Shown in pieces: positions 15,473 through 23,300 of a DNA stretch of 30,631 bases. The position numbers were made by a program, and so were the translations under genes. The stretch is taken from the NCBI GenBank assembly GCA_900543305.1, contig UQQZ01000027.1:1-30631 (forward strand), read 5' to 3'. This stretch comes from an uncultured Oscillospiraceae bacterium. GTDB taxonomy: Bacteria; Bacillota; Clostridia; Oscillospirales; Acutalibacteraceae. Numbering within the stretch: position 1 is the first letter of the stretch; the number at the start of each line of letters is the position of its first letter. Under the pieces are notes generated by a model. The model was not told the origin of the DNA, searched no databases, and saw only the letters and a list, made by a program, of their open reading frames with translations.

Positions 15473-18043
15473 ATGGATCATGAAGAAAACACCGGGAACA
15501 TTCCAGAATCCCAGGGCGGACGCATCATCGACGTCAACTTGACCAAGGAGATGCAGAAGTCCTTTTTGGACTATTCCATGTCCGTTATCGTGCAGCGGGC
15601 CCTGCCCGATGTGCGGGACGGTTTGAAGCCGGTACACCGGCGCATCCTCTACACCATGTACGAGAACACCCTGTGGCCGGAAAAGGCTTACCGCAAATGC
15701 GCGGACACGGTGGGTTCCGTGCTGGGCCGTTACCATCCTCACGGAGACGCCTCGGTCTATGACGCCATGGTGCGTTTGGCCCAGGATTTCTCCATGCGGT
15801 ATGTGCTGGTGGACGGCCACGGCAACTTCGGCTCCATCGACGGAGACCCCCCTGCCGCCTACCGTTACACCGAGGCCAGAATGAACAAGCTTTCGGTGGA
15901 AATGCTTCAGGATATCGACAAGGACACGGTGGATTTCATCCCCAACTACGACGACCGGCTGAAGGAGCCCACCGCCCTGCCCAGCCATTTCCCCAACATT
16001 CTGGTCAACGGTTCCACAGGCATTGCCGTGGGCATGGCCACCAATATTCCTCCCCACAACATGGGGGAGGTTATCGACGGCATGTGCTGCCTCATCGACA
16101 ACCCCGACGCCACCCTGGACAACTTGATGGAGCACATCAAGGGCCCCGACTTCCCCACCGGGGGCATTGTCATGGGCCGGGCAGGCATTCGGGCCGCCTA
16201 TGCCACCGGCCGTGGGCGGATCACCGTCCGGGCCCGGGCAGAGATTGAGGAAAATGAAAAAACCGGCCGCTCCAAGATCATCGTCACGGAGCTGCCCTAC
16301 CAGGTGAACAAGGCCCGGCTCATCGAGAGCATCGCCGACCTGGTAAAGGAAAAGCGCATTGAGGGCATCTCCAACATCGACGACCACTCGGACCGCAACG
16401 GCATGCACATTGTCATCGACGTAAAGCGGGACGCCTCTCCCCAAATTGTCTTAAACCACCTGTTTTCCTTCACCCAGCTGCAAACCACCTTCGGCGTGAT
16501 CATGCTGGCCATTGTGGACGGGGAGCCGAAAATGCTGAACCTCCGGCAGATTCTGGAGGAATACATCAAATTCCAGGTGGAAGTGGTCACCCGGCGCACC
16601 CGGTTTGACCTGAAAAAGGCCCAGGATCGGGCCCACATTCTGGAAGGCTTGATGATCGCCCTGGACTTCATCGACGAGGTGATCCGAATTCTCCGGTCCT
16701 CCAAGTCCATTCCCGAAGGCAAGGCCGCCCTGATGGAGCGGTTCGGCCTGGACGATCCCCAGGCTCAGGCCATTGTCCAGATGCGTCTGGGACAGCTCAC
16801 CGGCCTGGAGCGTGCCAAGGTGGAGGAAGAACTGGCGGCCCTCAAGGAAAAGATCGCCGACTTCTTGGATATTCTTGCCAGCGAGTCCAGACGGCTGGCC
16901 ATCGTCAAGGACGAGGCTCTGGAGATGAAGCGGAAGTTCTCGGACGAACGCCGCACGGAAATTGCCGCGGTCAGCGGGGAAGTGGACATCGAAGACCTGA
17001 TCCCCCAGGAAGAGTGCGTGCTGACCATGACCAATTTCGGCTATGTGAAGCGTCAAAAGACCGACGACTATCACCTGCAGAAGCGGGGCGGCCGGGGCGT
17101 GACCGGCATGAACCGCCGGGAAGAGGACGTGGCCACGGAGATCTTCGTCACCGGCAGCCACGACTATGTGATGTTCTTCTCCTCCCTGGGCCGGGTGTAC
17201 AAGCTCAAGTGCTATGAGGTGCCGGAGGGCTCCCGGACCAGCCGGGGCATGAACATCAAGAACCTGCTGCCCCTCCAGCCCGATGAAAAGGTCAACTCCA
17301 TGATCCGGGTCAAGGACTTTGACGAGGACCAGTACCTGGTGATGGTGACGAAAAACGGCGTGATCAAGCGGACCAAGCTTTCCGCCTACAACACCGCCCG
17401 GAAAGGCGGCCTCATCGCCATCGACCTGGATGAAGGGGACGCCCTGAGCTGGGTCCGTGTCACCAGCGGCCACGACGATTTGCTGGTGGCCTCCAAGAAG
17501 GGCATGGCCATCCGGTTCCACGAAACGGAAATTCGGGAGCTGTCCCGGACCGCCCGGGGCGTGCGTGTGATGCGCCTGGCGGAGGACGACTGCATCGTGG
17601 GCATGTCCATCCTGCGGGAAGGCGGCCTGGTGCTGACGGTGACGGAAACCGGTTACGGCCGGCTGTCCAGCCCGGACAATTACCGGGTCCAGAAGCGGGG
17701 CGGCAAGGGCCTTCTGAACTACCACACCGACAAGTTCGGCGACGTGGCGGCCATCAAGGTGGTGGACCTGGATGACGACGTGATCCTGATCTCCGAGGAC
17801 GGAGTGATCATCCGGATCGCGGCGGCCTCTATCCGTCAGTGCGCCCGTCCCAGCAAGGGCGTGAAGGTGATGAAGCTGGCGGAAGGCAGCAAGGTGGTCA
17901 CCTTGGCCCGGGCACCTCACGAGGAGGACCAGGTGGACGACGTGGAAATCGAGGATGACGGTACTGCCGAGGAAGGTGCCGACACCCCCGACTTGCCCGA
18001 GGAGGAGTTCCAGGAAGAGGAAACCCAGAACCCGGAAGAATAA
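15473..18043 (+). CDS. gyrA: GyrA, DNA gyrase subunit A
   Basis: DNA-cleaving subunit of gyrase, 856 residues. The breakage-reunion domain has the catalytic tyrosine Y132 in AAYRYTEARM. The quinolone-determining region reads GRYHPHGDASVYDAMVRLAQ: the residue equivalent to E. coli Ser83 is Ala93, and Asp87 is retained as Asp97. The C-terminal beta-pinwheel contains the GyrA box QKRGGRG plus a second, similar QKRGGKG. The protein ends in a highly acidic tail of about 45 residues. The ATG at 15473 has AAGAAAGG about 10 bases upstream. The preceding gap holds a GCCCCC/GGGGGC inverted repeat. Transcription ends at the hairpin at 18082-18118. Confidence 0.97.
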   Translation: MDHEENTGNIPESQGGRIIDVNLTKEMQKSFLDYSMSVIVQRALPDVRDGLKPVHRRILYTMYENTLWPEKAYRKCADTVGSVLGRYHPHGDASVYDAMVRLAQDFSMRYVLVDGHGNFGSIDGDPPAAYRYTEARMNKLSVEMLQDIDKDTVDFIPNYDDRLKEPTALPSHFPNILVNGSTGIAVGMATNIPPHNMGEVIDGMCCLIDNPDATLDNLMEHIKGPDFPTGGIVMGRAGIRAAYATGRGRITVRARAEIEENEKTGRSKIIVTELPYQVNKARLIESIADLVKEKRIEGISNIDDHSDRNGMHIVIDVKRDASPQIVLNHLFSFTQLQTTFGVIMLAIVDGEPKMLNLRQILEEYIKFQVEVVTRRTRFDLKKAQDRAHILEGLMIALDFIDEVIRILRSSKSIPEGKAALMERFGLDDPQAQAIVQMRLGQLTGLERAKVEEELAALKEKIADFLDILASESRRLAIVKDEALEMKRKFSDERRTEIAAVSGEVDIEDLIPQEECVLTMTNFGYVKRQKTDDYHLQKRGGRGVTGMNRREEDVATEIFVTGSHDYVMFFSSLGRVYKLKCYEVPEGSRTSRGMNIKNLLPLQPDEKVNSMIRVKDFDEDQYLVMVTKNGVIKRTKLSAYNTARKGGLIAIDLDEGDALSWVRVTSGHDDLLVASKKGMAIRFHETEIRELSRTARGVRVMRLAEDDCIVGMSILREGGLVLTVTETGYGRLSSPDNYRVQKRGGKGLLNYHTDKFGDVAAIKVVDLDDDVILISEDGVIIRIAAASIRQCARPSKGVKVMKLAEGSKVVTLARAPHEEDQVDDVEIEDDGTAEEGADTPDLPEEEFQEEETQNPEE

Positions 18044-18073
18044 AAAAAGGCCCCCACCGGGAGCCATAATCCT

Positions 18074-18124
18074 AAAAAAAGCGGGAGCGCTTTTCCCCCA
18101 TGGGGAAGGGCGTTCCCGTTTTTT
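18074..18124. terminator. Bidirectional terminator between gyrA and the convergent DUF1622 gene
   Basis: A long stem (18082-18118, about 17 pairs including G-U) is flanked by AAAAAAA on the left (18074-18080) and TTTTTT on the right (18119-18124). It can therefore stop transcription from both sides. gyrA ends at 18043 and the minus-strand gene ends at 18129. Confidence 0.88.
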
Positions 18125-18128
18125 ATTC

Positions 18129-18542
18129 TTATTTATCCTTTTCATCGCCCTGTTTTTTGGCTTTTAGGGCGCGGAATTCCTTTTTCAGGTTGGCTTCGGC
18201 TTCGGCTTCCTCATTTTTGATCTCCCAGTGAAGCAGGAAGGTCAGGGCGGCCCGGAGGGCGATGATGGCACCCACCATGGCGATTTCACTTAAGTCCCGG
18301 ACAATGACCGTCCGGAGGATCTCGCTGCCCAGCTTGAATTCCAGGCAGAGGGCCATGCCTTTGGCCAGGTTCAGGCGCACCATGGGGTCGTGGCGGATAT
18401 AGTTGACTACGCCCCGCACTCCGGCTATGATCAGCACGATGACGCCCACCAGCTCGAACAGGTGAATGGCGTTGGTCACCAGCACGTTCAGCAATTCTTC
18501 CATAAAAAGCGCAAAGCCGTCGGCAACGGACAACGGTTCCAT
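18129..18542 (-). CDS. DUF1622-family membrane protein
   Basis: A 137-residue protein of the uncharacterised DUF1622 type. It has an N-terminal hydrophobic helix (about 25-45, AIHLFELVGVIVLIIAGVRG) and a second (about 85-105, IAMVGAIIALRAALTFLLHW). Between them is the conserved segment VRLNLAKGMALCLEFKLGSEILRTV. The C-terminus is charged and probably coiled (NEEAEAEANLKKEFRALKAKK). An upstream ATG exists at 18596, but the ATG at 18542 has GGGGAGG seven bases before it and fits the family. It has its own promoter (18606-18634). The function is unknown. Confidence 0.87.
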   Translation of the reverse strand: MEPLSVADGFALFMEELLNVLVTNAIHLFELVGVIVLIIAGVRGVVNYIRHDPMVRLNLAKGMALCLEFKLGSEILRTVIVRDLSEIAMVGAIIALRAALTFLLHWEIKNEEAEAEANLKKEFRALKAKKQGDEKDK

Positions 18543-18605
18543 GACAATACCTCCCCTGTGGCTCCGGAAGGGTTGTCCCCCCTGGGGCCCTTCCAAACTG
18601 GCCCC

Positions 18606-18634
18606 ATTATAGCAGATCTCCCCGCCGTTGACAA
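18606..18634 (-). promoter_or_regulatory. Promoter of the DUF1622 gene
   Basis: On the minus strand TTGTCA (18629-18634), a 17-base spacer and TATAAT (18606-18611) lie about 64 bases upstream of the start codon. Confidence 0.8.
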
Positions 18635-18650
18635 CGCGGATTCTGGGGGC

Positions 18651-18683
18651 AAAAAAAGATCCCCCGGACCATGCCGGGAGATC
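18651..18683 (-). terminator. Terminator of the DUF1015-Nudix-lipoprotein operon
   Basis: On the minus strand GATCTCCCGG and CCGGGGGATC pair (one mismatch) around a six-base loop, followed by seven T residues (18651-18657). It lies 30 bases after the lipoprotein stop. Confidence 0.85.
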
Positions 18684-18712
18684 TGGAGGGTTGACGATAG
18701 CAAGTGGATCTT

Positions 18713-19342
18713 TTAGCCCAGGACTTCTCCGTCCACGGAGGGGAACTGGGGCATTTTGCCGGAGGCCTCAAAGACGGCCCGGCACAGAGTTTCCGCCCGC
18801 TGGCGGTAGTAGTCCACCACCGCTTTGGAGGCGGAGATGGTATCTTCCTGCTCTTCCCGGATCTGGGAAAGCTGGGTATCCAGGTTCAATTCCCAATCCG
18901 ACTGCTCCTGCTCGATCTCCACAACTTCCTCCTCCGGGCAAACGTCCAGGGCGTCGTCGTAGGCCGTGCGGATCAAAGTCTGCCAGGACTGGGCGGCGGC
19001 ATCGTAAGCCTGCTGGATCAACGTGGTGGAGGAGGCGATCAGCAGATCTTCCTCCAGCTTGGCGTCAATGGGATTGGCGGCGAACTCCCCGTCAAAATCC
19101 CCGGCTGCCTGGGAGCTTTCCAGGGAGCTGGAGCTTTCCGTTTCCGGCGTGGGGGAAGGGCTGGGAGACGGCGTAGGGGTAGGCGTGGGCTGACTGCTCA
19201 GGGACTCTTCACTTTCCACAGCGCTGACGGAAGGTGTGGAAACCTGAGAGGACATGTCCTTTTCCTCCTGGGAACAGGCCGCCGTGGTCAGCAGCAGGGC
19301 CGCGCATAGGGTCAAAGAAAGAAGTTTGCCAAAACCTTTCAA
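18713..19342 (-). CDS. Lipoprotein of unknown function
   Basis: A 209-residue predicted lipoprotein. A basic, hydrophobic signal peptide ends in the lipobox TTAAC with Cys23 as the lipidated residue. A Ser/Thr/Pro-rich linker follows (PTPTPTPSPSPSPTPETESS, about 53-72). The C-terminal domain of about 120 residues is Glu/Asp/Gln-rich and probably helical (EIEQEQSDWELNLDTQLSQI), with two cysteines that could pair. The start is a TTG at 19342, preceded by AAAGGATGA; no in-frame ATG fits. It is the last gene of the operon after the Nudix gene (53 bases). I do not recognise the domain; resemblance to LprI-type helical lipoproteins is only superficial. Confidence 0.82.
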   Translation of the reverse strand: MKGFGKLLSLTLCAALLLTTAACSQEEKDMSSQVSTPSVSAVESEESLSSQPTPTPTPSPSPSPTPETESSSSLESSQAAGDFDGEFAANPIDAKLEEDLLIASSTTLIQQAYDAAAQSWQTLIRTAYDDALDVCPEEEVVEIEQEQSDWELNLDTQLSQIREEQEDTISASKAVVDYYRQRAETLCRAVFEASGKMPQFPSVDGEVLG

Positions 19343-19395
19343 TTTGAAATCATCCTTTCTCCAAAAGGGAGTGGTTCCCGCCGGCCCGGCCTTCC

Positions 19396-19938
19396 TTACA
19401 GCAGGCCCTTTTCTACCAGGCGGGCAGTCTTCAAAATCCCGATCTGGGTTTTCCCGTCCGGGATTTCATTATTCAACACCATTTCTACGGCTTTGTCAAG
19501 GGGAATCCGCTGGTTCTGCAGGAACTCGTCCTCATCCAGGTGCAGCTCTCCCCCGTCCCGGTCCACCCGGCAGGCCCACAGACGGATGATCTCTCCGCAG
19601 TAGCCGGGGGTGGGGTACACATTTCCCAGGGACACATAGTTTTTGCCGGTGGTGCCGGTCTCTTCCTTCTGTTCCCGCTTCACGGCCTCGAAGGGATCTT
19701 CCCCCCGCTCCAGTTTTCCGGCGGGGAGCTCCAGCAGCTCCTCCTTGTAGGGATACCGGAACTGCCGCACAAACAGCAGCTCATTGTTTTCCGTGAGCAC
19801 CGCCACGCTGACCCCGCCGGGATGATCCACAATCTCCCGTTTGGCAGGGGCGCCGTTTTCCAGCTTCACGTCGTCCACATGGACCCGGATCAGGTTTCCG
19901 TCGAAGACCAGGGTTTCCTTCAGTGTTTGCTCTTTCAT
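19396..19938 (-). CDS. Nudix hydrolase, ADP-ribose pyrophosphatase type
   Basis: A 180-residue cytoplasmic Nudix enzyme, most like ADP-ribose pyrophosphatase (NudF/YqkG), which splits ADP-ribose to AMP and ribose 5-phosphate. The Nudix box spans 74-96: G74, E80, R88-E89, E92-E93 and G95 are all in register. The two usual aliphatic positions are Gln90 and Thr96. Other ADP-ribosase-like segments are VRQFRYPYKEELLELPAG before the box and NVYPTPGYCGEIIRLW after it. AAAAGGAG lies about nine bases upstream of the ATG. It sits 22 bases after the DUF1015 gene and before the lipoprotein gene. The exact substrate is not settled by sequence. Confidence 0.92.
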   Translation of the reverse strand: MKEQTLKETLVFDGNLIRVHVDDVKLENGAPAKREIVDHPGGVSVAVLTENNELLFVRQFRYPYKEELLELPAGKLERGEDPFEAVKREQKEETGTTGKNYVSLGNVYPTPGYCGEIIRLWACRVDRDGGELHLDEDEFLQNQRIPLDKAVEMVLNNEIPDGKTQIGILKTARLVEKGLL

Positions 19939-19960
19939 CCGAGATCGCTCCTTTTGGCAA

Positions 19961-21259
19961 TTATGCGCCGGTAAAATCGTCCATGGAGTTGATCACCAGG
20001 CCGGTGATCAGCTTGGGATAGAAGTAGGTGGATTTCTGGGGCATCTTCTCCCCGTTCTGGGCCACCGCACCGATTTCCTCCACCCGGGTGGGGTTCAAAA
20101 GGAAGCAGCACTGGCTCTCCCCCTTTGCCACCGATTCCTCCGCCTCCTGGGCAGAACGGGTGTAGGTGAGGTTTTTCTGGTTGGCCATATTCTCCCGGTC
20201 GATGCCCAGGAATTTTTCCAGCACCAGGCTGTGGAGCACGGACACGTCCAGCAGCCGGTAGGCTTCGCTCTTGTCCGGCAGCAGCCGCTCCATCACCTGG
20301 GGATCCTTCAGGCTGAGCACCGTCCAGCTTTTCCCATCGTACAGGGCAAAAGCGTGTTTGCCTTCCCCGTAGAGCCGGTCCAGGGTTTCCTGGCTCTGAG
20401 CCCGGTCCTGTTGGGGCAGCAGCTGGAATTCTTCCCCGCAGGCCTCCAGAAGGGCCGCCCCGTCAAAGGAGTCCAGACCCCGGACCAGCCGGTGGGTGGG
20501 AAATACGGTGAGGCCCGGGTCTCCCATGTCCGTCAGGGTCATGAGAATGTACTCGCTGCCCGGGGCGTAGACCCCCGCCTCCCGCAGGGTGTCCCGGTAC
20601 CGGAGGCCCGTCTCATACCGGTGATGGCCGTCGGCAATGTACAGCTTCCGGCCGGCAAAGTCCTCTCGGAGAGCCTCCAGTGCCACCGGGTCGTTGATGA
20701 CCCACAGCCGGTGGGTCACCAGGCCGTCGGAGAATTCGTACCGGGGCGGGCAGGACCGGGACAGGTTTTCCAGCCGCTGGGCAGTCACATGGCCTTCATC
20801 CTGATACAGGGAATAGATGGAGCTGAAGTTGCACCGGGTGGCGGTCAGGAGCCGGAACCGGTCCTCCTTGGCCTTGCTGAGGGTTTCCTCATGGGGAAGA
20901 ATCACCCCGTTTTGGAAGTCCTCCAGGCGCACCAAGCATACCAGGCCCCGGACCTTCCGGGTCTCTCCCTGGTCCACCTGGGAGAGAAATTCCTCTTCAT
21001 ACAGGTACATGCCCTCCTGGAGATCCGTTTCCAGAATCCCCTCTTGGCGCCATTGGGCCAGGGTTTGGGCGGCAGTGTCGTAGGGATTTTCCCCTTCCTT
21101 GGGCAGTTCCAGGCGGATGACGTTGTAGCCGTTCCGGGAAAGGTACTCCCGGCGCTGTGTTTCGCTGATGATATCGTAGGGCGGGCAGGTGAGCTCATCG
21201 ATGGTTCCCGCCTTGTTCAAATTGTACCGCAGGGCCTTCAGAGGCCGAATTTCTGCCAT
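19961..21259 (-). CDS. DUF1015-family protein
   Basis: A 432-residue soluble protein of the widespread but poorly understood DUF1015 family (COG4198). The family signatures are visible: RPLKALRYNLNKAG and CPPYDIIS near the N-terminus, and YIADGHHRYETGLRYRD in the middle (about residues 208-224). The end is FLLNPTRVEEI plus QKSTYFYPKLITGLVINSMD. The length is typical. The His-His-Arg-Tyr motif looks like an active-site element, but the reaction is not established from what I can see. It is the first gene of the leftward operon, with a promoter at 21295-21324. Confidence 0.93.
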   Translation of the reverse strand: MAEIRPLKALRYNLNKAGTIDELTCPPYDIISETQRREYLSRNGYNVIRLELPKEGENPYDTAAQTLAQWRQEGILETDLQEGMYLYEEEFLSQVDQGETRKVRGLVCLVRLEDFQNGVILPHEETLSKAKEDRFRLLTATRCNFSSIYSLYQDEGHVTAQRLENLSRSCPPRYEFSDGLVTHRLWVINDPVALEALREDFAGRKLYIADGHHRYETGLRYRDTLREAGVYAPGSEYILMTLTDMGDPGLTVFPTHRLVRGLDSFDGAALLEACGEEFQLLPQQDRAQSQETLDRLYGEGKHAFALYDGKSWTVLSLKDPQVMERLLPDKSEAYRLLDVSVLHSLVLEKFLGIDRENMANQKNLTYTRSAQEAEESVAKGESQCCFLLNPTRVEEIGAVAQNGEKMPQKSTYFYPKLITGLVINSMDDFTGA

Positions 21260-21294
21260 GTGATCCCTTCCTCTCTCGGAGTTTCATCCCCCTT

Positions 21295-21324
21295 ATTGTA
21301 CGGCATGGGCGGCGGCCCCGTCAA
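21295..21324 (-). promoter_or_regulatory. Promoter of the DUF1015-Nudix-lipoprotein operon
   Basis: On the minus strand TTGACG (21319-21324), an 18-base spacer and TACAAT (21295-21300) lie about 35 bases upstream of the DUF1015 start. Confidence 0.72.
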
Positions 21325-21406
21325 CCGGGAATGGGAAAAGGACAAAAGAATCACCAGTCTTTCACGAAATGTTCACAATCGGGGGCTAGAATAGAATCCG
21401 TGTAAA

Positions 21407-21438
21407 ATCCCGGCTCTTGTTTTGTCCAGGGCCGGGAT
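21407..21438 (+). other. Inverted repeat in the leader region of the ABC operon
   Basis: ATCCCGGC (21407-21414) and GCCGGGAT (21431-21438) can pair around a 16-base loop about 68 bases before the ATPase start. No T-run follows, so it is not a terminator. It could be a leader hairpin or an operator. A clear promoter for the rightward operon is not visible; TAGAAT near 21386 is a weak -10 candidate. Confidence 0.4.
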
Positions 21439-21505
21439 CCGTCAGCCCGGGGCGGACAGCCGTTTCGGGAAACCACCAAGAAGGAAAACAGGAGGGATCA
21501 CGGAT

Positions 21506-22582
21506 ATGATCGAGGTCAAAAACCTCACCAAGCGCTACGGCAGCAACCTGGCGCTGGATCGCGTGAGCTTCACGATCCAGGAGGGGACCATCGTGGGATT
21601 CCTGGGGCCCAACGGCGCCGGCAAATCCACCACCATGAACATCATCACGGGCTACCTCTCCGCCACCTCCGGCGAGGTGACGGTGTCGGGCAAGAGCATT
21701 CTGGAGGAGCCGGATCAGGTAAAACGCCAGATCGGCTATCTGCCCGAACAGCCCCCGCTGTATCAGGACATGACAGTGAAGGAATACCTGCGCTTCATGT
21801 ACGAACTGAAAAAGACGAAACTTCCCCGGGAAAAGCATCTCAAGGAAATTTGCCGTCTGGTCAAGATTGACAATGTGTACAACCGGCTGATCGGCAACTT
21901 GTCCAAAGGCTACCGGCAGCGGGTGGGCATTGCCCAGGCCCTCATCGGCAATCCTCCGGTGCTGATTCTGGATGAGCCCACCGTGGGCCTGGATCCCAAG
22001 CAGATCATCGAGATCCGTGCCTTGATCAAGACCCTGGGCCGGAACCACACCGTGATCCTCAGCTCCCACATTTTGTCGGAGGTCCAGGCGGTGTGCGAAC
22101 GGATCATCGTCATCAACAACGGCCATGTGGTGGCAGACGGCGCCACCGACACCCTGGCCCACGACCTCTCCCCCGATCACCGGCTGATCTTCCGGGTGGA
22201 GGCTCCCGAACAGGCTCTGGTCAAGGCGGTGAAGGCTCTGCCCGGAGTGGAAGAAGTGATCTCCCTGGGCGAGAAGGAGCCCGGAGTCATTGAACTGAAT
22301 GTGGAAACCCAGGCGGACGCGGATATCCGCCGGAATCTGTTTGCGCTGCTGGCGCAGAAGAATTGGCCTCTGCTGGCCCTGAAGAACAGCGACCTGACCC
22401 TGGAAGATCTGTTCCTGCGCCTGACCAGCACCGACGCCGCTTTGGTGTCCCAGGAGGAAGAGCCTCAGGAGCCCTCCGACCAGGAGGAAAATCCCCAGGC
22501 AGCCTCTCAGGTCGGAGAGGCCCAGGACGCCCCCCAGAACCAGGCGCCGGAAACCACTGAGGAAGGAGAGAACGGGAAATGA
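21506..22582 (+). CDS. ABC transporter ATP-binding protein, GldA-like
   Basis: ATPase of an ABC-2 type exporter, 358 residues. Walker A GPNGAGKST begins at Gly34, the signature LSKGYRQRVGIAQAL follows, and Walker B is VLILDEPTVGLD with the H-loop SSHIL. After the core ATPase (about 1-215) comes a DUF4162-like C-terminal domain. A unique acidic Gln/Glu/Pro-rich tail follows (about 315-358, EEEPQEPSDQEENPQ). The frame is open upstream to 21422, but the ATG at 21506 is preceded by GGAGG and begins MIEVKNLTKRYG like its family. It overlaps the permease gene by four bases. With the next three genes it resembles the GldA/GldF/GldG module. Confidence 0.93.
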   Translation: MIEVKNLTKRYGSNLALDRVSFTIQEGTIVGFLGPNGAGKSTTMNIITGYLSATSGEVTVSGKSILEEPDQVKRQIGYLPEQPPLYQDMTVKEYLRFMYELKKTKLPREKHLKEICRLVKIDNVYNRLIGNLSKGYRQRVGIAQALIGNPPVLILDEPTVGLDPKQIIEIRALIKTLGRNHTVILSSHILSEVQAVCERIIVINNGHVVADGATDTLAHDLSPDHRLIFRVEAPEQALVKAVKALPGVEEVISLGEKEPGVIELNVETQADADIRRNLFALLAQKNWPLLALKNSDLTLEDLFLRLTSTDAALVSQEEEPQEPSDQEENPQAASQVGEAQDAPQNQAPETTEEGENGK

Positions 22583-23286
22583 TCGCCATTTTTAAACGGG
22601 AAGTCCGTTCCTATTTCAATTCCCCTATCGGGTATGTATGCGTGGCGGTGCTGTGCGCCCTCTACGGATTCTATTATTATCAGGCCATGGCCTTAGGTTC
22701 CTCGGGGTATATTCCCTCGGTGTACTCTGCCATGTTCTCCTTCTGCATGATGATCATTCCCATCATCACCATGCGCAGCATGACCGACGATCAGAAAAAC
22801 AAGACGGATCAGGCGCTGCTCACCGCGCCGGTGGGGGTCACCTCCATTGTGCTGGGAAAATTTTTCGCCTGCTTCTTCGTGTATCTCATCGGCACCGCTT
22901 TGGGAGGCCTGCTTCCCGCTGCGGTGATGAGCACCTTCTCCCACCCTGGCTGGGGTGAGATTATGGGCAATTTCCTGGGGACCCTCCTCTATGGGGCCGC
23001 CATGATCGCCATCGGGGTGTTCATCTCCAGCCTGACCGTGAGCCAGGTGATTGCCGCCATCGGCACCTTCCTGATCTCCGTGCTGCTGATGTATCTGGAC
23101 ATGCTCACCAACGCGGTGGACAACGAAGTGGTTTCCACCGTGGTCCAGTGGATCTCCTTTAACAACCGTTACGAAACCTTTACCCAAGGGATTTTAAGCA
23201 TCTCCAATGTGGTCTTCTTCCTGAGCGTGGCCGCGGTGTTTATCTTTCTCACCGCCCGCAAGGTGGAGAGCCGCCGTTGGAGCTAA
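22579..23286 (+). CDS. ABC-2 type permease, GldF-like
   Basis: Membrane subunit of the exporter, 235 residues with six hydrophobic helices. It opens MIAIFKREVRSYFNSPIGYV, the usual start of GldF/ABC-2 permeases. It also contains ITMRSMTDDQKNKTDQALLT, the conserved amphipathic segment after helix 2. Overlap by ATGA (22579-22582) with the ATPase gene indicates translational coupling. The transported substrate cannot be read from the sequence. Gliding itself is unlikely in a Firmicute, so Gld naming is by family only. Confidence 0.92.
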   Translation: MIAIFKREVRSYFNSPIGYVCVAVLCALYGFYYYQAMALGSSGYIPSVYSAMFSFCMMIIPIITMRSMTDDQKNKTDQALLTAPVGVTSIVLGKFFACFFVYLIGTALGGLLPAAVMSTFSHPGWGEIMGNFLGTLLYGAAMIAIGVFISSLTVSQVIAAIGTFLISVLLMYLDMLTNAVDNEVVSTVVQWISFNNRYETFTQGILSISNVVFFLSVAAVFIFLTARKVESRRWS

Positions 23287-23300
23287 GGAGGACGAGGCAT

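Noticed and set aside
16451..18145. 564-codon open frame antisense to gyrA
   Set aside because: A shadow of gyrA that also runs through the bidirectional terminator.
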